The notes beneath the pieces are model-generated. The model ran no database searches. It was not told the DNA's origin and saw nothing but the letters and a program-made list of their open reading frames with translations. A DNA stretch of 64,000 nucleotides from assembly GCF_039830095.1 (NCBI RefSeq), contig NZ_CP142435.1:62001-126000 (forward strand). The letters run 5' to 3'. The stretch is from Dolosigranulum savutiense (GTDB taxonomy: Bacteria > Bacillota > Bacilli > Lactobacillales > Carnobacteriaceae_A). Both the position numbers and the translations under genes were made by a program. Of the stretch, positions 29,218 through 37,864 are shown one piece after another; within the stretch, counting starts at the first letter, position 1, and each line of letters opens with the position of its first letter.

Positions 29218-29263
29218 GTATTTGCCGTATGTACTACATCAGCAATTCGAATGTTTCACCACA

Positions 29264-29293
29264 TTGGCATAGCGACAGGAAATGTGATAATAT
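29264..29293 (+). promoter_or_regulatory. Probable promoter of nnrD
   Basis: TTGGCA followed after 16-18 bases by TGTGATAATAT, an extended -10-like box, about 45 bases upstream of the nnrD start. Confidence 0.55.
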
Positions 29294-29338
29294 AGGGGTG
29301 ACTTTAAATAGGATAAGAGAATGCTGAGGGGTGAGCGC

Positions 29339-30217
29339 ATGCGAGAGGTTACAAGTGAATTAGTACGGGCATGGTTGCCGGAGCGTGAGGATAATAGTTA
29401 TAAAGGAACGTATGGGCGGGTGTTATTAATCGGCGGCTCGTCTCAGATGACGGGAGCAATTATTCTAGCAGCGCGCGCATGTGTACACGCTGGAGCAGGT
29501 CTGACTACCGTAGCAACTCACTTGAGCGGCTTCAGCGCCGTTCATAGCGACCAACCAGAGATCATGTGCGTAGACATGCATGATACGGACGCCTTAACCG
29601 AACAAATCAACGCCGCAGATACCATCTTAATCGGCCCAGGTCTAGGTCGCAGTCCGCAAGCCAAAGCCGTTTTCCAACACACGTGGGAGACCGTCTCTAG
29701 CCACCAAACATTCATTATCGATGCAGATGGGCTCTACTATTATGCGCAATTAGACCATCAAGCGCATCCCGCTCAACTCATTCTCACACCACATCTAGGC
29801 GAATGGGAACGCATCACGGGATTTGCCCCCGATGCACAAGACCTTTCACAGAACAAAACCTGGCGCGATCAACTTGACGCTACAATTGTCTTGAAGCAAC
29901 ACCGAACCGAAGTTTATTGTTCAGATCACATCTGGATGAACACAGCGGGCAATCCTGGGATGGCAACGGGTGGTATGGGCGATACATTGGCCGGGATGAT
30001 TGCCGGATTATCCGGCCAATACAACCAACTGAACCGAGCCGTCTTAAGTGCCGTCTTCTTACACAGCACTATTGGAGATGAACTCTATCGCACACAATAT
30101 GTCGTCTTACCATCACGCTTAATTGATGCAATCCCTGAGACCATGCGTTCTTTGCATGTATCATCCACAACGGTCAAACCAGCGAATTATTCACTCTGGT
30201 CAGAAACACCCCGCTAA
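29339..30217 (+). CDS. nnrD: ADP-dependent NAD(P)H-hydrate dehydratase
   Basis: A ~292-residue YjeF C-terminal-type enzyme that repairs hydrated NAD(P)H. KGTYGRVLLIGGS near residue 22, LIGPGLGRS near 101, ADGLYYYA near 135 and the kinase-fold signature NPGMATGGMGDTLAGMI near 208-224 are visible. The N-terminal epimerase domain found in fused forms is absent. The ATG at 29339 follows GAGGGG with seven-base spacing; an earlier ATG at 29321 is poorly placed. A small membrane-protein gene follows in the same direction. Confidence 0.93.
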   Translation: MREVTSELVRAWLPEREDNSYKGTYGRVLLIGGSSQMTGAIILAARACVHAGAGLTTVATHLSGFSAVHSDQPEIMCVDMHDTDALTEQINAADTILIGPGLGRSPQAKAVFQHTWETVSSHQTFIIDADGLYYYAQLDHQAHPAQLILTPHLGEWERITGFAPDAQDLSQNKTWRDQLDATIVLKQHRTEVYCSDHIWMNTAGNPGMATGGMGDTLAGMIAGLSGQYNQLNRAVLSAVFLHSTIGDELYRTQYVVLPSRLIDAIPETMRSLHVSSTTVKPANYSLWSETPR

Positions 30218-30256
30218 CCCCATTAGTTTTTACACCTTAACAGAAAGGCAGATAAT

Positions 30257-30505
30257 ATGTCACGACGAACTTTATATGGACTTACCTTACTCGGCTGGCC
30301 AGCTGGATACTTCAGCATGGCTTACGCCCCACAACTTTATTTTTACGGCTGTATTCTACTCTTCGGCGTCATTCTCGTTCAGACACCAAGCCCCAACCGT
30401 GTCACCAATGAGCGCGACTTGGAACGTTCCCAGTTCACCTTACGCTTTCTCGTCTTCTTAACGCTATTTTACAGTATTTCTGGCATTCTCGGCGCCTTCT
30501 CATAA
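30257..30505 (+). CDS. Small membrane protein, 82 residues
   Basis: Hydrophobic segments at about residues 6-20, 26-42 and 62-80, with a charged loop (RVTNERDLERSQ) between the second and third. No family is recognised. It starts 40 bases after nnrD and ends at a terminator, so it is the second gene of that unit. A weak AAAGG site precedes the ATG. Confidence 0.6.
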   Translation: MSRRTLYGLTLLGWPAGYFSMAYAPQLYFYGCILLFGVILVQTPSPNRVTNERDLERSQFTLRFLVFLTLFYSISGILGAFS

Positions 30506-30524
30506 TCTCAACTTACTTAAATAA

Positions 30525-30560
30525 CCCGCTAACTTCTAAAAAAGTTGGCGGGCCATTTTT
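30525..30560 (+). terminator. Terminator after nnrD and the small membrane protein
   Basis: CCCGCTAACTT pairs with AAGTTGGCGGG and is followed by ATTTTTAT on the plus strand. It also separates the convergent rsuA gene. Confidence 0.85.
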
Positions 30561-30576
30561 ATGTGTATGGTTATAA

Positions 30577-31296
30577 TTATGCGTCCTGCAGCAACTGCAC
30601 TTCCGCTTCAGTCAATGGACGGTATTCACCGGGGGCTAAAGTCTCATCTAAGCTTAACTGACCCATCTTCAAGCGCTTCAAGAACTGGACTTCCTTATCT
30701 ACCGCTTCGAACATGCGCTTCACTTGATGGAACTTCCCTTCTTGGATAGTCAGCTCAATCTGCGAGTAACCTTCCGCTTCATCAACCTCTAAAATCACCA
30801 ACTCACCTGGAAGCGTCTCATAGCCATCATCCAACGTCAGCCCTTCCGCGAACGCTGCCACATCAGTCTCATCCACAAGCCCTTCCACTACTGCGAAGTA
30901 CACCTTCGACACATGACGATTCGGCGATGTTAAGTGATGCGTCAACTTCCCATCATTGGTCAGAATCAGCAACCCTTCCGTATCCAAGTCCAAGCGCCCA
31001 ACTGGATGGGGCTCATGATACATATCACTCGGCTCCAACAAATCCAAGACCGTCTCATGCATTCGGTCCTCAGTCGCACTAATCACTCCTGCTGGCTTAT
31101 TCAACATGAAGTAGACGAATTCCTGATAATTCACCACCACATCCTGTACGCGAATCTCCTGCTTATCTGGATCCACATGCTGCCCATGATCAACCACGAC
31201 TTCCCCATCAACTTGCACTAATTCATCCTTAATAATTCCTCGCACCTGCTTGCGCGTCCCAAACCCACTGTGGGCCAACAACTTATCTAACCTCAT
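30577..31296 (-). CDS. rsuA: 16S rRNA pseudouridine synthase, RsuA/RluB family
   Basis: A 239-residue protein with an N-terminal S4 RNA-binding domain (MRLDKLLAHSGFGTRKQV) and the RsuA catalytic core (YFMLNKPAGVIS near residue 82, catalytic Asp in GRLDLDTEGLLILTND near 119). The EGKFHQVKRMF motif near 206 is also typical. It modifies rRNA; the RsuA (16S U516) assignment is preferred over RluB by length and the EGKFHQVKRM pattern, but the exact target is not certain. Confidence 0.9.
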   Translation of the reverse strand: MRLDKLLAHSGFGTRKQVRGIIKDELVQVDGEVVVDHGQHVDPDKQEIRVQDVVVNYQEFVYFMLNKPAGVISATEDRMHETVLDLLEPSDMYHEPHPVGRLDLDTEGLLILTNDGKLTHHLTSPNRHVSKVYFAVVEGLVDETDVAAFAEGLTLDDGYETLPGELVILEVDEAEGYSQIELTIQEGKFHQVKRMFEAVDKEVQFLKRLKMGQLSLDETLAPGEYRPLTEAEVQLLQDA

Positions 31297-31383
31297 CCTA
31301 TCACCTCTTCCCTATTGTATCACAAAACACCCCCTCACGTCAGTTGACATTTTCTCTTTAAACACTTATTCTCCCTTGACCCC

Positions 31384-31412
31384 TTGACTAAACAAACATT
31401 TGTTCGTATAAT
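31384..31412 (+). promoter_or_regulatory. SOS promoter of the Y-family polymerase
   Basis: TTGACT, a 17-base spacer and a perfect TATAAT. The spacer is filled by a LexA box, so LexA would block this strong promoter until DNA damage. Confidence 0.92.
31393..31406 (+). promoter_or_regulatory. LexA (SOS) box 1
   Basis: CAAACATTTGTTCG, close to the Gram-positive consensus CGAACRNRYGTTYC, located between the -35 and -10 boxes. Confidence 0.85.
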
Positions 31413-31425
31413 AAACTTAATAACA

Positions 31426-31439
31426 CAAACAAACGTTCT
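31426..31439 (+). promoter_or_regulatory. LexA (SOS) box 2
   Basis: CAAACAAACGTTCT matches 12 of 14 consensus positions and lies downstream of the -10, about 18 bases before the ATG. Confidence 0.7.
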
Positions 31440-31456
31440 CTTTAGGTGGTGGAATT

Positions 31457-32518
31457 ATGACTCGTCCGATAATTAAGATGCGCTACGAACAAGAACCAGT
31501 ACGCGATATTCTCTGCATCGATGTGAAGTCCTTCTTCGCCAGCGTGGAGGCGGTAGAACGACGCATTCATCCACTGAAAGCGATGATTGCCGTTGTCAGC
31601 AAGCCCAATCGTGAGGGTGGCTTAGTACTCGCCTCTTCTCCTCGCGTGAAGGAACGCTACGGTATTAAGACCGGCTCGCGCATCTATGACATTCCTAAGC
31701 ATGCTCAGATCCAGATCGTCGAACCGCGCATGGCCTTATACTTGCAGAAGAACTTAGAGATTATCCAGATCTTCCGCCAATATGTGCCCGACGAAGATCT
31801 ACATATCTACAGTATCGATGAATCGTTCCTTGACGTGACAGGTTCCAAGCAACTATTCGGACATGCTGTTGAAATCGCCCACAAGATCCAGCGCCAGATC
31901 TTCCGTGAACTACATCTCGTCACTACAGTTGGCATTGGGGACAACCCTTTGCTGGCTAAGCTTGCCCTCGACCGTGAAGCCAAATACAACGCCCCTACTT
32001 ACCGGGCAACTTGGCACTATCAAGATGTCGAAGAAAAACTGTGGCCCATTACACCGCTCTCGGACTTCTGGGGCATTGGCAAGCAGACCGAACGCACGCT
32101 ACATCAACTCGGTATCCGCAGTATTTATGACTTAGCCCAAGCTGATTTAACGCTGTTGAAGCGAAAATTCGGTGTCATGGGCGAACAACTCTTCTTCCAC
32201 GCACACGGCATTGACCGTACTAGGCTATCCGACGTTTATCGTCCGGCCAGTACGTCTTTCTCCAAGAATCAAATCTTAGACCGCGACTACACTGATCCAC
32301 GCGAAGTCGAACTCGTTATTCGAGAGATGACCGAAGCAATCGCTCTACGTCTACGCCAACATCAGCAAGTCACTCGCCTTATCTCACTCGGTATCGGCTA
32401 TTGTAAACATTGCGAAGCATCCGGATTTCGCCGTCAGATGAGGATTGATGCGACGGACTCAACCCGACGTCTGATCCAATATGCCCTGCAGCTGTTCAAC
32501 CAATATTATAACCATTAG
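31457..32518 (+). CDS. UvrX/UmuC-like Y-family DNA polymerase, cut by an amber codon
   Basis: A 353-residue product with catalytic Asp/Glu motifs IDVKSFFASVE near residue 21 and YSIDESFLDVT near 116, the HhH thumb (FWGIGKQTERTL near 201) and most of the little finger. This class performs SOS translesion synthesis in Firmicutes. At 32516-32518 a TAG interrupts YYNH and PVRTV. The same frame then stays open for 78 codons and encodes the missing tail, including a QLDLF clamp-binding motif. A single CAG-to-TAG change explains it. Without readthrough, the enzyme would lack clamp tethering. Promoter and two LexA boxes are intact. Confidence 0.9.
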   Translation: MTRPIIKMRYEQEPVRDILCIDVKSFFASVEAVERRIHPLKAMIAVVSKPNREGGLVLASSPRVKERYGIKTGSRIYDIPKHAQIQIVEPRMALYLQKNLEIIQIFRQYVPDEDLHIYSIDESFLDVTGSKQLFGHAVEIAHKIQRQIFRELHLVTTVGIGDNPLLAKLALDREAKYNAPTYRATWHYQDVEEKLWPITPLSDFWGIGKQTERTLHQLGIRSIYDLAQADLTLLKRKFGVMGEQLFFHAHGIDRTRLSDVYRPASTSFSKNQILDRDYTDPREVELVIREMTEAIALRLRQHQQVTRLISLGIGYCKHCEASGFRRQMRIDATDSTRRLIQYALQLFNQYYNH

Positions 32519-32755
32519 CCTGTCCGCACCGTCAATATCTCGCTGGGAAAACGCCAATCCAAGCAATTCACCCAGCTTGACTTATTCACTGACCCCGATG
32601 AAGTCCTGCGCGATGAGCGACTCGATAACGTCATTGACAGCATCCGTCAACGCTTCGGCTACACCTCGCTCCTGCACGCCAGCAGCTTACTCCAAGGCGG
32701 CACCGCCATCAAGCGAAGCAAACTCCTCGGTGGCCACCAAGCCAACACCAACTAA
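32519..32755 (+). pseudogene. Severed C-terminus of the Y-family polymerase
   Basis: In frame with the upstream gene, the 78 codons after TAG encode PVRTVNISLG, then KQFTQLDLF (beta-clamp motif) and a RERLD-type helix ending in KLLGGHQAN, the usual end of UvrX-like polymerases. It has no start or ribosome site of its own, so it is only made by readthrough or in a revertant. Confidence 0.9.
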
Positions 32756-32790
32756 CTCATGAACACAACCAACAGAAGGACTGACCAACC

Positions 32791-32979
32791 ATGAATGTCA
32801 TCTACTACACTCCCGACGAACTCGGCTACACCGACCGCGGCAAGCAGAAGTGGATCGGCCTCATGCTCTCCGACCACATCGACGCCCTCAACCAACTCTT
32901 CGAACATGACCACGTGTACCAAGCTGACAGTCGGGAAACTAAAAATTTTCAAGATGAACAGCGGAATGGACGGAAATGA
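32791..32979 (+). CDS. YolD-like protein, probably truncated
   Basis: A 62-residue product whose YTDRGKQKWIGLMLSDH segment matches the start of YolD-like proteins, which usually follow UvrX-type polymerases and are SOS-induced with them. Typical members are about 100-120 residues. This one ends after an unrelated-looking tail (ETKNFQDEQRNGRK), so a frameshift or deletion is likely. It starts 36 bases after the polymerase frame ends and is followed by a terminator. Confidence 0.7.
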   Translation: MNVIYYTPDELGYTDRGKQKWIGLMLSDHIDALNQLFEHDHVYQADSRETKNFQDEQRNGRK

Positions 32980-32984
32980 AGGTG

Positions 32985-33030
32985 CCAAAAAAGCTCACTC
33001 TCATCTACAATGGTGGGAGTGAGCTTTTGG
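32985..33030 (+). terminator. Terminator of the SOS polymerase operon
   Basis: AAAAGCTCACTC and GAGTGAGCTTTT pair around a 16-base loop and are followed by GGGTTTT. It marks the border with the AT-rich defence island. Confidence 0.85.
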
Positions 33031-33076
33031 GTTTTATGATACAAATAATGAAAGTGTTTATTACTACTTTTTTAAT

Positions 33077-34585
33077 TTAATATTGTACTAAAATTTCTTC
33101 TAACATAGACTCAATTCCATTGTCTATTAAAGAATCTATTAATCTTTGTGCATAATATCTGTTAACATAAAATGCAACATGGTTTAAGATTTCTGCAGCC
33201 TTTTCTCTAACCTCAAATCTAGATAAGTTTTTCCTAAGAATATGCTCAGCAATATCTGCAAAATTATCTGCATCTTCAAACCTATTACATTCATTATCCA
33301 TATCTAACTCTATAAATCTAAGGATTTCTGAAATAGATTCAGGATAATCATTAAAATAATGATACAATGAATTTTTAAAGTTGTTTATATTAATTATATT
33401 ATTACATAGTTCTTTTGAAGATAGGGAAGAAATGTATATTGCTACTTCATCATTATATTTATTTGATTTAATAATATTCAAAATAATTTTTTCCTTTTTA
33501 TCATCTTCTTTATATTTTTTTGTTTTAAGAAAACTATTATACATCTCACCTGCATCATTATATCGTCTATCAGTATCTAGACTAGTAGCTTTTTCAACTA
33601 ATAATTTATAATTATGGTTTTTGTCATTAGGGTTATTGGTTAGAATAAAGTTAATTATCCTTCCTAATGAATATACATCACTATACTTCCCAGTATCTTT
33701 AAGTAGCATCAATTGCTCTGGGGGACAGTATTGTACTTGTCCCAATTGTGTCGTATTTTTTGTTTGATGAGAAAGAACTAAATTAAAGTTTTTACCTAAA
33801 CCAAAATCAGCAATCCTAATACTATTTTCCTTTAAAAATATGTTGTTGGATGAAATATCTCTATGAATAATATTTCTATCATGTACTTTCGCTACTATAC
33901 TTAAAATTTCTATAATAATATCTTCTTTAGCTTCATCAGATAATGATTTAGAAATCAAAAAATCATGTAGAGTGATATCACACTTTTCCATAACGTAAAA
34001 ATAATCAGATTCATTAAAATCATATACTTTAATTATTCCATCTATATCGTACAAATTTTTAGTAATCTGAAATTCTCTTTTAAATCGATGTTTTATACTT
34101 TCATCAAGTAAATTTTCCCATTTTAATTGTTTTATAACTAGATCTGTTGATTTTTGTATATATACATTAGCACAACCACCCACACCAATTAATTTCAAAT
34201 CTTCATCTAAGTTAGTCAATTCAAATCTATCACCTATTTGTATTAACTGGTATTTATATGGTCTTAATTTTCTATTCCATTGTTTTTTTAACTTCTCAAT
34301 AAAAGGAACTATCTCAACAATAGTTTTTTCTTTTTCTTGAATATGAAATTCTACTGACATTATAAAAGAGAAAAAATTGTTTAACTTGTCATTGTTGTAT
34401 AAATCTTTAACTTTTTCACTTACATAAATCCACCGCGATGGAAAACCATTGTAGTATTGATCATTGTATCTAAAATTAGAATTGAAAAAAAGCACTAATT
34501 GAGGGCCACTCTTATATTCATATAAACTATCTTCAAAATCTCCACAAAACTCTTTAGAAATTATCTCTAAACACTTGTCCTCCAC
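33077..34585 (-). CDS. Protein kinase-like protein of a defence island
   Basis: A ~500-residue cytoplasmic protein with a central Ser/Thr kinase domain. The Gly loop is GVGGCANVY near residue 145, the ATP Lys is in LVIKQLK near 162, the catalytic loop is HRDISSNNI (Asp near 253, Asn near 258), and DFGLG is near 270. All catalytic residues are kept. An N-terminal ~130-residue domain and a helical C-terminal ~150-residue domain are not recognised. There is no membrane segment and no PASTA repeats, so this is not a PrkC/StkP kinase. A GTG at 34585 with an AGGGG site is preferred over an ATG at 34615. DNA is clearly more AT-rich than the flanks. It lies beside a restriction-modification pair, which suggests an abortive-infection or signalling role. 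Confidence 0.85.
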   Translation of the reverse strand: MEDKCLEIISKEFCGDFEDSLYEYKSGPQLVLFFNSNFRYNDQYYNGFPSRWIYVSEKVKDLYNNDKLNNFFSFIMSVEFHIQEKEKTIVEIVPFIEKLKKQWNRKLRPYKYQLIQIGDRFELTNLDEDLKLIGVGGCANVYIQKSTDLVIKQLKWENLLDESIKHRFKREFQITKNLYDIDGIIKVYDFNESDYFYVMEKCDITLHDFLISKSLSDEAKEDIIIEILSIVAKVHDRNIIHRDISSNNIFLKENSIRIADFGLGKNFNLVLSHQTKNTTQLGQVQYCPPEQLMLLKDTGKYSDVYSLGRIINFILTNNPNDKNHNYKLLVEKATSLDTDRRYNDAGEMYNSFLKTKKYKEDDKKEKIILNIIKSNKYNDEVAIYISSLSSKELCNNIININNFKNSLYHYFNDYPESISEILRFIELDMDNECNRFEDADNFADIAEHILRKNLSRFEVREKAAEILNHVAFYVNRYYAQRLIDSLIDNGIESMLEEILVQY

Positions 34586-34615
34586 ACTCTCACCCCTACT
34601 GTAATTATACATCAC

Positions 34616-34908
34616 TTATAAATTGTAATAAAAATTATTGTAAAGAGTCATATTTAGACAGGATGCCAACTATTAATTGTCTGGTTGACCTTTTACTTTA
34701 TCGTATATATGATCCCATTTAACTATAGTTTTTAAAATCAAATAATTATTCGATTTAATCTTTTGAAATCAGTAAATACAGCTACTTTTGTTTAAAAATA
34801 ATTTTTTGTACAAAAAACTGTAGTGAGATCATAGTCCTTAGTTACTGCTCATGTCAAATGTATCAAATTTAAAAATAATTAGATTTCTAATTATTTTACA
34901 GTTCAATA
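34616..34908. other. Non-coding gap inside the defence island
   Basis: About 290 AT-rich bases between the kinase and endonuclease genes. It probably holds the kinase promoter and the endonuclease terminator, but I could not pick convincing boxes. No gene or repeat was seen. Confidence 0.4.
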
Positions 34909-36243
34909 TTATACCATTTCAATTTTAGTTAGAGAAAATATCCACTTTATCCACGCTTGTACTGACCTTGAACGTCTTTTTATTACTCTATCATTGCAGA
35001 CATTATATTTTCTCATTTTATCTTTGATATGTTCTTCATCAAAATCAGGAAGTTGACCTGTGTTATAGAATTTATCAAAGAACTCGTTAAAGAGATCATT
35101 AAAAATTTTATGTTCTAAAATTAATCCAACTAATTTTAGTTGGCGATCCTTATATTCCATTTCAACAACTTCTTTACCTAAACTAGTAAGCTTAATCCCA
35201 ACTATTTTCCTATCTGATTCATCAGTCAAATAAATCTTTTTAAATAAGCCTAAATATTTACCTGCATTATAATAATAATCTGATTGTCTTTTATCAAACT
35301 GCATTATTTCAGCGATACTTTCACTTGTTTCATCATTATTTTGTAAAATTTCTAATAAAGATATAACTCTATCAAAGGAATCAGCTTGTATAAAAGGTAC
35401 ATTTGCTTTTACTTGATTATCATCAGTTTTAACCTTAGTTCTCTTATATACTCTACCCAAATCATTCTTATTTATTTCTGTATCATATAATGAGTAGTTC
35501 TTTTCTCTTACTAATTGAATGGAAGAATAATTATTTAATTCATTAAATTTATACTCTAGTAATCTAAAAATCTGGTTAGTATAAATTGAAAATACTAACC
35601 TTATTGGTTTAGTGACTTTCTTTTCCCATAGTCTATATGGATAATAAAGTTGCCTAACATGAAAATCAGGATGCACAACATTCTTCGCTTCAAGTATTAC
35701 TACTGAATTAGCACTTTCCATTCCAGCATCTATCTCACATTGAGCTTTTTCAACATAAACATTTAATGGGTTATTTGAAGATCTATTAACAAAAAAATCA
35801 AATTTATCTGTACCCATTCTTCCACCAAAAGTAGATGATAAATTATCTTCATTTAAAAAGTCATCAAGTAAATTTGATAGCATCAGAACATTGATAGCAT
35901 TAGATTCAGAATTTATATTTTTTTTATCAATAGTTTCAAATTTAGGTATCTCTACTTTTTTCATTTTAGTAACACGTTCTGTTAGTTCAGGTAATTTTTT
36001 ATAAAGTTCGAAATCACTTAGTATATATGAACCACGGCTTGTAGGAAGAATATTTATTTTATGTTTTTTTAAAATACTTGGCAAAGATTCCGAACTATCA
36101 AACTTTGCCATTAATCTTGGTTCTTTAAACTCTTTTATTTGTTGAGCTGTTATATTAAAAAAACCTTTACTATAAATTTTATCAAGGACATCATATTCTT
36201 TTAAAATTTTTTCCCATGCATCATTTATATTTAACTTAACCAT
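34909..36243 (-). CDS. Type II restriction endonuclease-like protein (PD-(D/E)XK)
   Basis: A 444-residue protein starting in the last codons of a Dam-like methylase gene (8-base overlap). It carries a nuclease-like core: E170/D172 in CEIDAG, a beta strand and E185-A-K187 in VVILEAKN, fitting D-(x)n-ExK. GGRMGTDKFDF near residue 140 and an N-terminal EPRLMAKFD segment resemble a family annotated as type II restriction enzymes. The C-terminal ~150 residues look like a winged-helix DNA-binding region. With the methylase it would cut unmodified DNA. The recognition site cannot be read directly, though Dam homology suggests a GATC-like or related target. Confidence 0.8.
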   Translation of the reverse strand: MVKLNINDAWEKILKEYDVLDKIYSKGFFNITAQQIKEFKEPRLMAKFDSSESLPSILKKHKINILPTSRGSYILSDFELYKKLPELTERVTKMKKVEIPKFETIDKKNINSESNAINVLMLSNLLDDFLNEDNLSSTFGGRMGTDKFDFFVNRSSNNPLNVYVEKAQCEIDAGMESANSVVILEAKNVVHPDFHVRQLYYPYRLWEKKVTKPIRLVFSIYTNQIFRLLEYKFNELNNYSSIQLVREKNYSLYDTEINKNDLGRVYKRTKVKTDDNQVKANVPFIQADSFDRVISLLEILQNNDETSESIAEIMQFDKRQSDYYYNAGKYLGLFKKIYLTDESDRKIVGIKLTSLGKEVVEMEYKDRQLKLVGLILEHKIFNDLFNEFFDKFYNTGQLPDFDEEHIKDKMRKYNVCNDRVIKRRSRSVQAWIKWIFSLTKIEMV

Positions 36244-37078
36244 AATTACGCACCAGAACCTCCTCTATTTTCCCACGCTTATTAGCATTGCTATTTATAG
36301 ATCTGCGAGCTTTAACGGTTATAATTTCATAATCTTTGTATAGTTCTTGAATTAAAGGATGAAATGAATTTGATAATAAAAATTTAATTCCTTTTTTATC
36401 AAGTTTATCGCATTCATTTTTCAATTCTATTTGATTTTTTTTAGAAAAACCATTCTCGGTATACTTTGTAAAAGATGAAGAGGTAGAAATAGGCATATAT
36501 GGTGGATCAAAATAAACAAAGTCTCCTTTCCTTAATTTTTTTAAAGGTTCTTTATAGTCTCCTTTAATAATCTTTATATTATTGTTATTAAAATAATTCG
36601 AAACAGATAAAATTGCTGATTTATTTATAATGTTTGGTTTTTTATATTTACCGTACGGTGAATTAAACTGACCAGATTGATTAACTCTGTATAATCCATT
36701 AAAACAGGTCTTGTTCAGATACATTATTCTTGCTGCTTTTTCAACATCGCTCATAGTGTTATAGTCATCTGTCCTATCTAACTTTCTTATCTGATAAAAG
36801 TATTCCTCATTATTTAATTTATTATGCTTTTCAAGCAAGCTCAATAATTCATTAGGATTATCTCTAATCACTCGATATACATTTATTAAATCGCCATTAA
36901 AATCATTGATTATCGCTTTTTTCGGCTCTAAATCAAATAAAACTGCTCCCCCACCTATAAATGGTTCAACATAAGTTGCTATTTTTGAGGGAATTAGAGG
37001 AGTTATTTCATCTAGTAATTGTCTTTTTCCACCAGCCCATTTTAGGATGGGTAGTAAGGTAACATTTCGATTAGACAT
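36236..37078 (-). CDS. DNA adenine N6-methyltransferase, Dam/D12 class
   Basis: A 280-residue alpha-group adenine methylase. It begins LPILKWAGGKRQLL and has the SAM-binding VEPFIGGGAVLFDL near residue 40, LINVYRVIRDNP near 66, NQSGQFNSPYGKYK near 130 and catalytic DPPY near 192. Members related to Dam and M.DpnII methylate adenine in GATC; the exact site here is inferred. It precedes and overlaps the endonuclease gene, so modification is made first. AT content matches the rest of the island. Confidence 0.92.
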   Translation of the reverse strand: MSNRNVTLLPILKWAGGKRQLLDEITPLIPSKIATYVEPFIGGGAVLFDLEPKKAIINDFNGDLINVYRVIRDNPNELLSLLEKHNKLNNEEYFYQIRKLDRTDDYNTMSDVEKAARIMYLNKTCFNGLYRVNQSGQFNSPYGKYKKPNIINKSAILSVSNYFNNNNIKIIKGDYKEPLKKLRKGDFVYFDPPYMPISTSSSFTKYTENGFSKKNQIELKNECDKLDKKGIKFLLSNSFHPLIQELYKDYEIITVKARRSINSNANKRGKIEEVLVRNYG

Positions 37079-37135
37079 AATATCTCTCCTTAATATCTAT
37101 TATTATTACAAGTGAATTGAATGTATAAAAGGTCA

Positions 37136-37675
37136 CTATTTAAAACAAAAATAATTATCATTTAAAAGATAACTTCCTAAATAATTCGCCAACTTATATC
37201 TTAATTCTTGATTACTACTCAAAACATTAACAGCAACATCTAAAAAATTTTTCCCTTTAAATGTACCATTTGCTATTGATAGTATCTCATTTTTTAAACT
37301 ACACATTTGTAAAGCTTCATTATAGTACTCCTTAGTTATAATAACATCCAAATATTTAGTTAATTTATCAATTTGCTCGTCAATTTTTAGTTCATTCATT
37401 TTTCTAACTTTCACCTCTAATATTTCTTTAAGAGTTTTTTCTTTTTCATTCTTTCCATTAATACGTTCGTTAGAGTAAAAAATATCAAATTTAGCTTTTG
37501 TTATTTCATCTAAAATCTTATCTCTGTTATCAGATAGGGTCTTAAAAAAATATAGATTTAAATTTTTCTGTATCTCTTTTAAAGTAGTTTGAATTTCTTT
37601 TTTAGTTTTATCCATTTTCCCTACTTTCCATTTACTATAAGTAGAATTATAATACCTTTTATTCTCTATCCCCAT
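37136..37675 (-). CDS. Hypothetical protein upstream of the restriction-modification pair
   Basis: A 179-residue, Lys/Glu-rich, mostly helical soluble protein with no signal and no recognised family. An in-frame ATG at 37615 would give a 159-residue form; the longer start has an AGGGG site and the shorter one a weaker AGGG. It lies ~60 bases upstream of the methylase in the same AT-rich island and direction, so it is probably co-transcribed. It might be a controller, an inhibitor or a third defence component; nothing in the sequence decides this. Confidence 0.6.
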   Translation of the reverse strand: MGIENKRYYNSTYSKWKVGKMDKTKKEIQTTLKEIQKNLNLYFFKTLSDNRDKILDEITKAKFDIFYSNERINGKNEKEKTLKEILEVKVRKMNELKIDEQIDKLTKYLDVIITKEYYNEALQMCSLKNEILSIANGTFKGKNFLDVAVNVLSSNQELRYKLANYLGSYLLNDNYFCFK

Positions 37676-37814
37676 TATACCCCTAATTATCTCATTTTTG
37701 AAATCTTTTTCAATACCTACTTTTAGTATTACTATTTAGCTTGAAATTCTAGAATTAGCAAATGGTTATGGTGAGCTTTCCTAGCTTATCAAGACCTTGA
37801 TTTCTTTTTTTTTA

Positions 37815-37854
37815 ACCAAAAACAGCTCATCCACGGTGAAGCAGACAAGCTGTT
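37815..37854 (-). terminator. Terminator of rel-dtd
   Basis: AACAGCT and AGCTGTT pair across a 20-base loop and are followed by TTTTGG and an A/T tract on the minus strand, just after dtd. Confidence 0.65.
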
Positions 37855-37864
37855 AGTCATTTAT

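Noticed and set aside
33381-33611. Plus-strand open frame inside the kinase gene
   Set aside because: It is antisense to a gene with intact kinase motifs; composition is a low-complexity shadow.
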